The translations under genes and the position numbers were made by a program. A DNA stretch of 64,000 bases from Aristolochia californica (taxonomy: Eukaryota; Streptophyta; Magnoliopsida; Piperales; Aristolochiaceae). The stretch spans positions 43,871,357-43,935,356 of the forward strand of contig JARWKL010000005.1 in the NCBI GenBank assembly GCA_029961685.1. The letters run 5' to 3'. Shown piece after piece: positions 1 to 12,961 of this stretch. Position 1 is the first letter of the stretch. Each line of letters opens with the position of its first letter. The notes under the pieces were generated by a model. It did not search any database. It saw only the letters and a program-made list of their open reading frames with translations, and had not been told where the DNA came from.

Positions 1-1701
<1,701 letters not shown>

Positions 1702-2405
1702 AGAAAGGAAAAGAAGAGAAAAAAATGAACAATAATTCAGATGAGAAATTTTACATTTCATGCCTGTTAGGTGTTTGTTTTTTTATCTTTTCTGGGTTTT
1801 TGTGAACAAACGGGTCGCAAATTAAGATTTTTGTTACCGCTTTCTTTCCTTATAAAAAAAAAAAAAAAAATCTTGTAGATTTCACTGTATTCGACTGATG
1901 GTGTCTCATCTGTTACTTGGGGATCTTCTTGACGTCTCCCATGGAAACCCTGTGACACCGAGGATGAAATATCACGGAAGAAATATCACAGTCTCTACTT
2001 TATGCAGGGCAAATTGGTTCAAGCAGCCGGTGGTTCCTCTTGCTCCCCTTCGCCAAGATCCCACGAGGTTCCTCTTGCCTCCTCTCAATCTTCTCAGCAC
2101 CCCTTACAAGCCTTCTCCAACAAGCACTCCATTCACACCCAAATTTCAGCCTTCCTCCAAGACGTCTAGCCCAAATTATTTCTTTGAAAATTTCAGCCTT
2201 CCTCCAAGACGTCTAGCCCAAATTATTTCTTTGAAAGTTGAGAAGATAAGACCTTGGAGAGGTTCTTAGAAAAGTGGTCTAAGAGCGGATAAATATAAAA
2301 ATCGACCACCATGTTTCAAGTTTTTTTGTTAGAGAGGAATGCAAGACCTTCTTCCATATTAGATAAGCTACGGATCACTATGCTTCTTATCTTCTCCTCT
2401 GCCAC
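1702..2405. other. Intergenic stretch between THI1 and the first hAT-like element
   Basis: Holds the THI1 3' untranslated region, an A-run near 1855-1870, and a near-perfect tandem duplication at 2141-2236 (listed separately). An open frame from 1898 to 2269 is rich in Pro and Ser and partly made by that duplication. I recognise no domain in it and do not call it a gene. Confidence 0.5.
2141..2236. repeat. Two-copy tandem repeat, 47-bp period
   Basis: The block starting aaatttcagccttcctccaa at 2141 is repeated from 2188 without a visible mismatch and runs two bases into a third unit. It looks like a recent slippage or unequal-exchange duplication. Confidence 0.85.
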
Positions 2406-2981
2406 TAGGGGTGGCATTGAGCCGAGCCGAGCCCGAACTTGCAGCCGAGCTTCGAGTCGAACCCCATCTCGAGCCTAAAATTGTTATCGAGTTCGAGGCC
2501 AAAAATTTTAACTGAGTTCGAGTTTCAACATACGTTTAAAACTTTTCAAAAAATATATATAAAATAAATTGTATATAAAATTATGCATATATTTTACATA
2601 AAATTGGGTATGACCTCTACAAAAAAATTGGGCATAACCTATATATATATATATATATAATACATGTATAAGATTGGATATGACCTCTACTTAAAATTGA
2701 GCATAATCTATGTATATAATACTTATATAAAATTCGGCATGACCTCTACTTAAAATTGGGCATAATCTATATACATAATACCTGCATAAACACTCCATAA
2801 AATTGTCTATACATTCCATAAACACTCCATGAAATTGTTTATACACTCCATACACTCCATAAAATAGTCTAAACACTCCATACAATGCATAACATTATGA
2901 ATAAACTCCATACAATAATCAAACACAACAAAATTAAATGAAATATCACTATCAATTTACAATCACCCAAATAGAAACTAT

Positions 2982-4201
2982 AATCCTTTAAATAAAATCC
3001 TATTACTATACAAGAAATATTTTAAATTTTTCTTAGGAAAGTTAAATGGACCTCTTATTACCTTTTCTAAGGAAATAAATAAAAATTAATAATTAATCTA
3101 ATATATTATTATACTTATCGATAAATTTTTAATCAAATAAAATGACAAACAAAAAATTGATATGAAAATTGCCTCATGCTAAAAGGATTATATCATCAAC
3201 TATCAAATACTTATTCAAAATTTTCTATACTGTTTTCTAGCCCATCTTGGTAAGAAAATCTTACTTAAAAAATTATATGATTTTTTAACAAGAATTTATA
3301 ATTAGAAAAATATTTTCAAAAAACATGAGGCACTAATGGTCCCTATATTTATACTAAAAATGTCTTTTCAACGTTTATTGAAAAAAACCACTAATAGTCT
3401 CTAGAAACGTATTTCTACTAAAATATCTTTTCAATTTCTTAAAGAGCTATGAGGAAGGGACAAAGAGTTATTTTTTTATTTTTTTATGATCTCGCACATA
3501 AGGGTGACTTCAAAAAAATTATATATAAAATTATGCATACATTTAAAAAAAATAATGATAGGGGAGGTTCAGGATTAAATTTCAATAATGGATTAAAATA
3601 CACCAATATTAATCTGTTTTACTCCAATTGTTGTCTAGCTTGTTTTGTAATTTTTGAATCTGGTCATAAATTTACTATGGCCTCCTTAGTGCCCTTAGAT
3701 GAAAATTTATATTCTAGGAAAAACTAGAAATATTTTTCCTTTGATACATATTCCCAAAAAATCTTTTAAATAAAATCCTATTACTATTAGTGACTTATTA
3801 GAAAATTACAAGAAATATTTTAAAATTTTCTTAGGAAAGTTAAATGGACCTTTTAATGCCTCTTCTAGGGAAATAAATAAAAATTAATAATCAATCTAAT
3901 ATATTATTATACTCATCGATAAATTTTTAATCAAATAAAATGTCAAACACAAATTTACAATGAAAATTGCTTCATGCTAAAAGTATTACAGCATCAACTA
4001 TTAAATACTTATTTAAAAATTTTTTATACAGTTTTCTACCCTATCTTAGTAGGAAAATCTTACTTAGAACATTATATGATTTTTAATAAGAATTTTCAAT
4101 TAGAAAAATGTTTAAAAAAAAACATGAGACACTAATGGTTCACAGAAACTTATTTCTATAAAATGTATTTTTAATTTTTTCAAGAGCTATGAGGAAGGAG
4201 A
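2982..4201. repeat. Internal direct duplication inside hAT-like copy 1
   Basis: The segment at about 2982-3462 (from ctttaaataaaatcctatta to gagctatgaggaagg) recurs in the same orientation at about 3759-4201 with scattered differences. The intervening ~300 bases are unique within the element. Copies 2 and 3 each have this segment once, so it explains much of the extra length of copy 1. Confidence 0.75.
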
Positions 4202-4262
4202 GTTTAAGGATTTTTTTTTTTTTTTTACTTTATGATCTCACGCCTACGAAATCATCTTCGTT

Positions 4263-4284
4263 GGGGGGGGGGGGGGGGGGGGGG
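4263..4284. repeat. Poly-G homopolymer (22 G)
   Basis: Twenty-two consecutive G residues inside hAT-like copy 1. The matching place in copy 2 (13143-13155) has only interrupted short G runs. The exact length may be an assembly artefact. Confidence 0.9.
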
Positions 4285-4769
4285 AAGATTATTTCTCCCC
4301 TGAACTTACTGGTTTAGGTTTTCCGCTGAGACAATGCGGAGGGAAGGGGGTTACGACGTCGGGGATGACGGCGACGACGACGGAAACAGAGGCGACGACG
4401 AGGAGAGGAAGAAATCGAACGAACGGCCACAGACGCGGCCGACAAGCAGCTGTCGACGGCGGTAGAGGCGGCGACAACAACTGATGGGAGGGGCTCGGCG
4501 GTGACGAGGGGAGGAAAAAATTTTCCCCTCCTCGCTCTCGCTCATGCTCACGCTCCCCCGCTCCCTACCTGATACCGATCCCGACTCACCTCGAGCCAGC
4601 TGGCGAGCCGACAAACCGAACCTAGCTTCGATTGAGCTCGGCTCGTTAAGGTAAACGAGCCCATTTCAGAGCTCAAGCTCGGCTCGAGCTCGATAGTTAA
4701 CGAATCAAACCGAGCCGAACTCGAGCCACCAGCAAACCGGCTCGGTTTGAAGCCACCCCTATCCGCCAC

Positions 4770-7060
4770 CAATCCTACCTACCTCTTGTCTTCTAAATAT
4801 TCTCCCTCATCACAACTCTTCCACCTTTCATCATCCTCTCCATTACATGACTACGCTATATCCCTACCCTCTTACCCTTTGCCACCATATCCCGCTTCCT
4901 ATCCTCTTGACCACCCTCATGCTACACAATCTATACCCCATCGATATTTCACCCATTTCCCCAACTTACCTTTTTTTGACCACCAGTCTTCCCTACATGA
5001 AACCATGAATATAAGAGAAGATCTATACAAGCCTGCATGACCTGAATGGATTTTCCAAAATATAAACCCAAAGAGGACCGGATGGAGTGGGCTTATATGG
5101 CTTAACATTTTCTTTTCTTTTCAACAAACATCAATAAAAACCAAAAAGTGCATCTAGATTCCTTTCATCTAGAAGGAGATCCAAAACATTGGCTCCAATG
5201 GCACAACCACATTGTCCCTCTACTCACTTGGCAGAGTTTTTACAAACTTTATGCACATGGTAACCAATATCAAGATTTTGATTATCTTCTTGTAAAGCTC
5301 AAGCAAACCGACTTTCTCAAAGCATACCAACCAGAGTTTGAACGTATAGCCAACCGAGTCCATTGAACGAAACATATTTAAGTTAGTAGCTTCATTGAAG
5401 TCCTTAAAAAAAATTAGTAGCTGAAGTAAGGGTGTTCCATCCTAGAACCCTTATTGAAGAAATTTACCAAGCTTGCGTATAAGAAGAAAAATTATCCCTC
5501 AAGGACCTCTATTTCTCCCCAAGCCCTTAAAATCACAAATTCTCACTATGCGAAATAACACTTCTTTTAGGGATGGTCAAACTCGAAGGTCATTCAAAAA
5601 TCTCTCTTTGAAGAAATGGATAAAAAGAGAAGCAAAGACCTATGTTTCAATTGTAACAAAAAAATCACCCCGAGTCACACATGCAAAAGATTTCAGTTGT
5701 ACTTACTTGAGGATGAAGAAGATGACCTGAGTCATCAATTTAAAATCATGGAAGAAAATATCTCAAATTCCAAAGTATCCTTCCATGCCATTTTCAAGGT
5801 TCTACAACCTTGAACCATGCAACTTAAATGTCATAAAGTACACATCTTGGTTAATAATGGAAGCACTCATAATTTTATGTGTGAAATTTTTTTAAAACAT
5901 CTTGAGCTTCCTTTATATCAAAGTTTGGTGTTTTTTCGTTATGGTGGGAGAAAGGATCAAATTTAGAGCTATGGATGCAATGGTTACACACCTTAGGGGA
6001 AGTTATTTGGGATTTTAAACACATGACATGGAATTCTCAGTTGAAGAAGCTAGAATTAAGTGCAAGGACATAATAAAAGGTGAGCATGACTTGATACAAT
6101 TACACCCTACAAAATGTGGCATCTTGCAAAGTTTAGGCCATCATATTCTAAATGGTCAGCCCAACAATATCGAAAGGTGAACCTAAAATTTCTCCCCTAT
6201 TACAATATCTGCTTACTACCTTTAAAGTTGTTCTCTTTGAACCAAAAGGTCTACCACCAAAGCGGCTCCATGACCATCGGATTCCGATTCAACGTGATGC
6301 CCCTCCTATGAGCACACGACCCTATCGCTACCCACATATTAAAAAAAGTGAAATTGAAATGCTAGTTAAGGAAATGTTTCAAGAAGGTATCATCAGACCA
6401 TGTAACAATTTGTATTCCTCCCTCATTTTGTTGTTAAAAAAATGGATCATGGAAATTTTGTATGGACTACTACTCTCGTAAGAACATCATCGTAAAAGGG
6501 TTTAGGGTTTTCTGATGCTTGTTATTGATGTTCCTTGATGAATTTAGTGCAAAATTTTTTCAAAACTAGATCTTCATTCATCAAATCTAAGTAGTTGATA
6601 GTGTCATCAATCTGGCTCTCTGACCCATGATGGCCACTATGAGTTTTTGGTAATGTCCTTTGGCCTAATAAATGCACTAGTTTCCTTTTCAAAGCTTGAT
6701 GAATGATGTGTTATGTCCCTTCTTGTGAAAGTTTGTGTTAGTATTTTTTATGACATATTGGTTTATAGTAAGACTTTTGGAGAGCATATGCACCATCTAT
6801 GTAAGGTCTTAAACACACTTCAACACCACCACCTCTATGTCAAAATATTCAAGTGCAATTTTGTTTTATCAAAAGTCGTCTATCTTGGACATGTAGTCTC
6901 TCAAGAAGGTGTGTCAGCCGAGCAAGACAAGGTACAATCTATACTAAAAACCTTTAAATAACTCTGTGGGTACATAGGTTTAATTGGATATTATCAACAG
7001 TCTAAAGGATTATGCCACAATTGCTAGACTTTTGACTCCCTACTAAAAAAGTGTTGAAAA
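4770..7060 (+). mobile_element. Degenerate Ty3/gypsy retrotransposon (gag, zinc knuckle and RT remnants)
   Basis: Broken frames in family order show a gypsy-type polyprotein. A gag segment near 5148-5366 contains FHLEGDPKHWLQWHNHI and AYQPEFERIANRV. A CCHC-like knuckle at about 5630-5690 reads LCFNCNKKITPSHTCK. An RT N-terminal part near 6210-6440 contains EPKGLPPKRLHDHRIPI and RPYRYPHIKKSEIEMLVKEM. The RT C-terminal part at 6713-6961 contains YDILVYSKTFGEHMHHL and YLGHVVSQEGVS. The catalytic FFDD-like box reads FYD and the frames are separated by stops, so it is dead. No flanking LTRs were identified, and the 5' limit touches hAT-like copy 1. Classification as Ty3/gypsy is firm; the lineage is not determined. 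Confidence 0.8.
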
Positions 7061-8418
7061 AAAACACTTAAACGGATAAAATTCTGAAATTTGCCAGAGA
7101 AAGAATGAAATCTGGCTCTGAATTCTACTGTAACGACCAATGATTCTTTCGGCAACCATGAACAACATACTGCAGTCTCAGATTCTCGTTCCAAAGTCTC
7201 GTACGTGCATGAAGCTGGGATGGAAGCTTCTCTTTATCTTCAATCGCTCCACATCTCCCCCTACTCCCGAGGTGATTGCAATTCCCAAGACGGATCATCC
7301 ACTACTCCATCTTCTCCTCTATATTTCACGTGGAATTTATAATGCGTACAAGGAGGATTGGCTCTGCGGAAATGAATGGTAGGCTTGTTCCGATCGAGAT
7401 ATCTTCTTAGCTGACTCATCGACAGACAGATGAACTTCCTAAAGGATGGCTTATCCTCTTCTCGGGAGTCCAAACCCCGAAAGAAAAAAACAATTTCTGA
7501 TCATCACTGTGACTGCAGCATTGTTAGGAAAACACGCAAAGGATAAAATCCCTGAATCAGAAATTGGAACAAAAAAGAAATTACCTACAAAGAAAATCCT
7601 TCTGTATGTATTTAATATACAAGAGGTAATCGTAGTGACGCTCTCTTTCACAAATGGGATCTATCTGAATCTCCGTAACAATTTGATATTCGGGTTTCAG
7701 TTCGGAATAGTCATTTTGTTCTGTACTTGAATCGAGGAGATACTCCGGCCAATATCAACTTTTAATGTGATTACTAGTTGCTCTGTTCATCTCGCAGCAA
7801 GACAAATAAACTGTAATCCTTATCCGAAGAAGAAAGACAAATAAACCGTAATTCTTACATTAAGAAGAAGACAAATCTAACTGTAAACGTTTGAGACCAG
7901 AATAGACCGATTTAATAAAAATGGGTGGAAGAGAAAAGCTTCAAAACCTTAACTTGCACGAGAATGACTCTAAAAATAGCAAATTTCCGAGGCGGCAACC
8001 GACGCAGTGATCAACCTCATTCAACAACCTAAAAATAGAAGCAGGGGAGGTTACAGAGAAAGGAAGAACAAGACAAGGTTGGCGATAATCTCCTCGAGGC
8101 GCAGGATAGTTGGAGACTGATCATCACCAACGTGCCTTCAGCAGCAGATAGGAGGGTCCACCTTTCATTATCTTGATCAGAAAGAAACAAAAAATAACGA
8201 ATGCGAACACTAGTTTTATTTCTTCTTCAGTTGAATTTGATTCCTTTGCGTGTGTTATCGGGGAAATAGATAGTCACCAGGCCATCGTCCTCTATCCAAA
8301 ACTCTGTCCAACCCTGATCCGTTTCGCTTATAAATTGACGAATTTGGAGCGGCTATTGCATTAACTTGTTTTAGTTCTTACAAGCTATTTTTTTTTCTCT
8401 CTCACTCAAGGTTCTTCC
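7061..8418 (+). promoter_or_regulatory. Intergenic region and isocitrate lyase promoter
   Basis: No recognisable gene between the gypsy remnant and isocitrate lyase. Short open frames at 7140-7382 and 7446-7730 have no family signature. A TATAAA box lies at 8329-8334, 85 bases before the ATG at 8419, a suitable core promoter position. Confidence 0.45.
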
Positions 8419-11051
8419 ATGGCTCCCTCATTTTCAGTCCCTTCAATGGTTAGTAAGCATTCAGTTCGTTTTTTTCCTCGATTCTTCTTGCTGATTGAAA
8501 CCTTGGGAGCATCTACATTCCTTTGCTCGAGTTTGTTTTCGTTGTAGCAGGAAGATTTGCAATTTATTTCCCCCGCTTGTTCTGTCTAGTCCAAGATATA
8601 TAATCGTTTTACTCCAACTTCTTATAAGATCAGTATGTTCCGCAATCTTGCAAGATATCTCGATTTAGCTAGTATCATTGGGTGTCTGGAAGGATCAATG
8701 GCAGACATGAGCTTCAACGGTTCTATATGCTATATGAAACGATTTTCTGTGTTTTCAGTTTCTGCGTGTTCTCGTGAGGGAGAGTCCTTCAGCCTTCCTT
8801 GGAAAACGAATTCTTTAGCGGACCATTTTGCAATTTTTTGTTTTGATTGATCGGCTCTTGTTTTTCAGAATTATAACATTGTCTGGATCATTTCGCATGT
8901 TTGCAAAAAATGAGTTTTTATCAATTAGATTAATTGACTTTAATCAAGCCAACCTTTTCTAGGTTTAGAGTCAGATATGTAATATATATGTACTGACATT
9001 AGGTTGGTTCTCTTAATTAAGATAAAAATGGGGTGAATAGGACCTACTTATATAGAAGAATTAAGGTTTCATTCATCTTCTCCGTCACAAGGAAACATGG
9101 ATTCTGTTAGCATTTAGGTCCGGGTCCCCGTCAAGGACCCAATTGACTTGTGTCTCAGAAATGCCAGATTTGCTGTTTGATCAGCAGATTCTTGTACCAG
9201 TTTGAGTCTTAGTCGAAAATGTCTGATTCTGACTAAGGCAACTGAACCGACGCTTCTGCAGATTCTGGAGGAGGAAGGGAAGTTTGAAGCAGAAGTTGCA
9301 GAGGTCCAAGCATGGTGGAACACTGAGAGGTTCAAGCTAACTCGCCGCCTCTACACTGCGCGAGATGTGGTCGCACTCAGGGGAAACCTCAAGCAGAGCT
9401 ACGGCTCCAACGAGATGGCCAAGAAGCTCTGGAGGACCCTTAAAACCCACCAAACCAATGGGACTGCATCAAGAACCTTCGGTGCGCTTGACCCAGTTCA
9501 AGTCGCCATGATGGGCAAGTACCTAGATTCCATCTACGTTTCCGGCTGGCAGTGCTCTTCCACCCACACTAGCACCAACGAGCCCGGCCCCGATCTCGCC
9601 GATTATCCCTACGACACTGTGCCCAACAAGGTCGAAAACCTCTACTTCGCCCAACAGTACCACGACCGCAAACAGAGGGAGGCTCGCATGAGCATGAGCC
9701 GAGAAGAGAGAGCTCGGACTCCTTATGTTGATTACCTCAAGCCCATTATTGCCGACGGGGATACTGGTTTTGGGGGTGCGACCGCGACTGTTAAGCTCTG
9801 CAAGCTCTTTGTGGAGCGGGGGGCCGCCGGCGTCCACATCGAGGACCAGTCGTCGATGACCAAGAAATGTGGACATATGGCTGGAAAGGTTCTGGTGTCC
9901 GTCAGCGAACACATTAATCGACTGGTGGCCGCCAGGCTGCAGTTCGATGTCATGGGTGTGGAAACTCTCCTGGTTGCCCGAACTGATGCAGTCGCCGCGA
10001 ATTTGATTCAGACCAATGTCGACACCAGGGATCACCAGTTCATTCTGGGTGCAACCAATCCGAACCTGAGGGGAAAGAACTTGGCTACCATCATGGCCGA
10101 CGCCATGGCGGCAGGCAAGAACGGTGCCGAGCTTCAAGCGATTGAGGACGAATGGCTGGCCATGGCCCAGCTGAAATCCTTCTCTGACTGCGTTAAGGAT
10201 GCCATTAGAAGCCTCAACATTAGAGAGGAAGAAAAGCGGAGAAGGCTGAATGAGTGGGAAAGGGTTTCAAGCTACGACAAGTGTCTCTCCTACGACCAAG
10301 GCCGGGAAATCGCTGAGAGGTTGGGCCTCAAGAACCTCTTCTGGGACTGGGACTTGCCCAGGACAAGAGAGGGTTTCTACAGGTTTCAAGGCTCGGTAGA
10401 CGCTGCCATCGTCAGAGGCTGGGCGTTTGCTCCCCACGCCGACCTCATCTGGATGGAAACAGCCATGCCAGACATGGTCGAGTGCACGAAATTTGCACAG
10501 GGGGTTAAATCCATGAACCAAGAAATCATGTTAGCCTACAATCTTTCACCTTCTTTCAACTGGGATGCATCAGGAATGACTGACGAACAGATGAAAGATT
10601 TCATCCCGCGAATTGCCAAACTGGGTTTCTGTTGGCAGTTCATAACACTGGCGGGATTCCACGCCAATGCTCTCGTGATCGACACTTTTGCGAAGGATTT
10701 TGCCAGGAGAGGAATGCTGGCTTACGTCGAAAGAATTCAGAGGGAAGAAAGGAAAAATGGGGTGGACACTTTGGCTCACCAGAAATGGTCCGGCGCTAAC
10801 TACTATGACAAGGTGCTGAAGACAGTTCAGGGAGGCATATCTTCCACAGCTGCCATGGGCAAAGGTAGGATTAACAGTTCAAGCTTCAATTCTTTAAACT
10901 TTTTAAACCATTTTTTAGGTTTTTCTAAGCTTTGGTTTCGTTTCCGCTGCTTGCAGGAGTGACTGAGGAGCAATTCAAGGAAACATGGAGCGGAGGTGGA
11001 GCCATTGGAATGAACGAAGGTGGGGTGGTGGTAGCCAAGTCAAGAATGTAG
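8419..11051 (+). CDS. ICL: Isocitrate lyase (glyoxylate cycle, peroxisomal)
   Basis: Cleaves isocitrate to succinate and glyoxylate, the committed glyoxylate-cycle step used when germinating seeds convert lipid to sugar. Three exons are inferred: 8419-8448 ([10 protein letters not shown]), 9262-10864 and 10957-11051, all with GT-AG borders and joined in frame, giving 575 residues (Arabidopsis enzyme 576). The small first exon was chosen because the plant family starts M-A-(x)-SFSVPSM directly before the [16 protein letters not shown] segment. The catalytic KKCGHMAGK loop is present at about residue 210, and the substrate-site regions DGDTGFGG and [17 protein letters not shown] are intact. The C-terminus ends in Ser-Arg-Met, a plant type-1 peroxisomal targeting signal. 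The 813-base first intron holds unrelated open frames. A PPR scrap lies downstream. Confidence 0.96.
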
Positions 11052-11544
11052 AAAGAATTGTGCCTATTGCTTGTTGAGGGCCATTAAGGAGCCTTGCTTT
11101 TTTCATCTAGCAAATAGATTTGAATTAGTTATCACCAGAGCAACTGAGGTGAATAATTGCACAATAATTCGTGGGGATTGGGGTCGTTGTTTTTGTCATC
11201 GAACCCTACATTGTTTCTATTTGGATGTTATGTATTTGCTTCTTAACCTTTATATTCTTCGTCTATAATGTAAAACCAAGCTATGAAGTTGTCCCGTTCA
11301 ACTCAACTGTAACACCTCTGCAGACTGCAGCTAATCAGTTCAGTGAAAGAGAAATGAACAAATATTGATACTAAAGATCAATGGTTAGAGCTTACAAGTT
11401 GTTTTTCCCATCTGCAATTGTAAGTTTATAGAGAAGGGAAACTCGAGAAGGCCTTAACGGTGTTGAGTTCCGGAATGAGTAGTTCTGGGTCATATAACTT
11501 GGTTATAGAGTATTACTCTACGAAAGAGGAGCTTGCAGAGATTG
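11052..11544. other. ICL 3' flank
   Basis: Contains the isocitrate lyase 3' untranslated region. Short frames at 11071-11268 and 11171-11368 have no signature. I see nothing else here. Confidence 0.4.
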
Positions 11545-11785
11545 GATGTTGCCCTTTACAATGTTCTTCTTGATGGTCTCTGTCTAGGAAGCAGGATTTC
11601 AGAAGCGATTAAAGTGTTTGATCATATGACAAGTAGAAATATAGTGAATGCTGAGAGTTTCTCAATGATGATAACTGCTTTGTTTTGAGAAATATATGAA
11701 GAAAGCTTCACGAGGAGATGATTAAAAGTGGGCTAAAACCTGAAGAGGACACTTACAAATGCTTAATATTTGGATTTATGTGAAG
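11545..11785 (+). pseudogene. Pentatricopeptide repeat (PPR) gene fragment
   Basis: One frame from 11545 reads a PPR helix pair (ALYNVLLDGLC, then SEAIKVFDHMTSRN) and stops at a TGA near 11687. A shifted frame then continues with KLHEEMIKSGLKPEEDTY and a following CLIFGFM. Together they make about two 35-residue repeats with a frameshift and no start. PPR proteins bind organellar RNA; this piece cannot code for one. It is probably a transposed or retrocopied scrap. Too short for subfamily assignment. Confidence 0.65.
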
Positions 11786-12058
11786 TACTATTTGAACTAC
11801 TATTTGACTTGCACCACGGGATCATGTTAGATTTTCCAAATATGAGACCATTGTCATACTTCGAATTTGGACTCAATTGGTGGTATTCTTGTTAGCATGA
11901 AAAGAAGTGACAAAGGGATAAACATTTTATCTATTAAGTTTTTTAAGTAATACAATCCCTCAACTGTTTACTATTTATCATTTCAAAAGTTATGAGGTTA
12001 CTGTTAAAGAAAAATGTTGTAGTCAACTATCAGGTATTTCTGATGAAATTGTATATAA

Positions 12059-12442
12059 TGTGGTGGGAACACTGGTGTGTCACCGGTTACACTCGGAGGT
12101 GTCGGGCCCCACCAGGACCAGCCACATTGTGGTTGGGTGATTCCATATTTTTATTTTTTATTTTTTAATTTTTTATTTTTCTGATTTTAAGAGATTTGTG
12201 ATTTATCTCTTTCAGAATTTTGAATTTTATTTATTTATTTATTAATTGATTTTAATCGGATTAGTGAAATAGATTTATGATGAATTAAATGTTTCTTTCT
12301 AATGCTCTTCCCTTCCCGATCTCTCTTCTACCTCTCTAATCTTCTCTTTCTTCTTCTTCTAATTTTTTCTTTTTTTTCTCCTTTTCTCTTATTTTTTTCT
12401 CCAATTTCACCGTCAAAATTATCAAATCATGCTCGTCCCACA
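12059..12442 (+). mobile_element. LTR of a retrotransposon (384 bp), followed by a primer-binding site
   Basis: Begins TGTGGTGGGA and ends TCCCACA, giving the TG...CA ends with an inverted flank expected of an LTR. Six bases further on, TGGTATCAGAGC (12449-12460) matches the primer-binding site complementary to initiator tRNA-Met that many plant LTR elements use. The ~500 bases after it resemble a non-coding leader, then are interrupted by hAT-like copy 2. I found no second LTR in the window, so the element is 3' truncated, or its 3' half is too decayed to see. Confidence 0.7.
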
Positions 12443-12448
12443 TCAGTT

Positions 12449-12460
12449 TGGTATCAGAGC
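12449..12460 (+). other. Retrotransposon primer-binding site (initiator tRNA-Met type)
   Basis: TGGTATCAGAGC lies directly after the LTR at 12059-12442 and sets that element's orientation as plus. Confidence 0.75.
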
Positions 12461-12961
12461 CAAAGATCCCTTCGGCGAGTCTTCGACTTTAATGATACCA
12501 ACCATTTTTTTTCAATTAAAACCACATGCTCGTGATTCGATCAACTGTCCATCAACCCATCACTTCCTCTTCGAGCCAATTCTGGAAGCTAGGCAGCGGC
12601 GATGCACTGCCCAAGCAACTATTGAAGCACCGACCAGTTCTCCTCAGTCAACCTTCCCTCCCCATCACTGGTCTCATTGATCGTTTTCCTCCTCCAACTT
12701 TGTTGATACTTGCTATTGATGACATTTTTTCATAGACACAACATCAGACACAACATCGCTGTCGAAATTTCCAAATTTTGCCATCGCCCCTCTTCCTTTA
12801 GACTTTCTCACAATCCCCACCGTCTTCCATCACTGGTCTACTAGCAACACCATCTGTTGATGTCCCACACTAGATATGACTTCAATCTTCCCTTCTATCG
12901 TCGGTAGTTGTGTAACGTACCTCTTCACTGCTGAAAGTGCCGCCTCCACCATCACTACCTC

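Larger units (their letters stand above)
2406..4761 (+). mobile_element. Non-autonomous hAT-like DNA transposon, copy 1
   Basis: The element begins TAGGGGTGGC and ends GCCACCCCTA, a perfect 10-bp terminal inverted repeat. It is flanked by TCTGCCAC (2398-2405) and TCCGCCAC (4762-4769), an 8-bp target duplication with one mismatch. An 8-bp duplication and a TAGGGGTG terminus are typical of the hAT superfamily. Subterminal regions are packed with gagccgagctcgag-like words on both sides. The interior is AT-rich with no transposase, so it is non-autonomous. A GC-rich segment (about 4320-4600) with short arginine-rich open frames is shared with the other two copies in this window. The interior also carries a direct duplication and a 22-G run. 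It lies next to, and may have inserted into, the decayed gypsy element. Confidence 0.8.

Noticed and set aside
1702..1900. Possible TPP riboswitch in the THI1 3' region
   Set aside because: I found neither the CTGAGA nor the ACCTGA-type conserved strings expected of a TPP aptamer; in flowering plants the riboswitch is known in THIC, not THI1.
1898..2269. 123-codon plus-strand frame rich in Pro and Ser
   Set aside because: Part of the frame is created by the 47-bp tandem duplication and it matches no family known to me.
2406..2540. Clustered gagctcgag words that superficially resemble a repeat array
   Set aside because: They are subterminal repeats of a DNA transposon; CRISPR arrays are not expected in a plant nuclear genome and spacing is irregular.
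4289..4772. Arginine- and serine-rich minus-strand frames in the GC-rich block of hAT-like copy 1
   Set aside because: Low-complexity sequence shared with copies 2 and 3 but without a conserved frame, so not a transposase.
9523..10137. 204-codon minus-strand frame inside isocitrate lyase
   Set aside because: Antisense shadow of a conserved exon with no recognisable motif.
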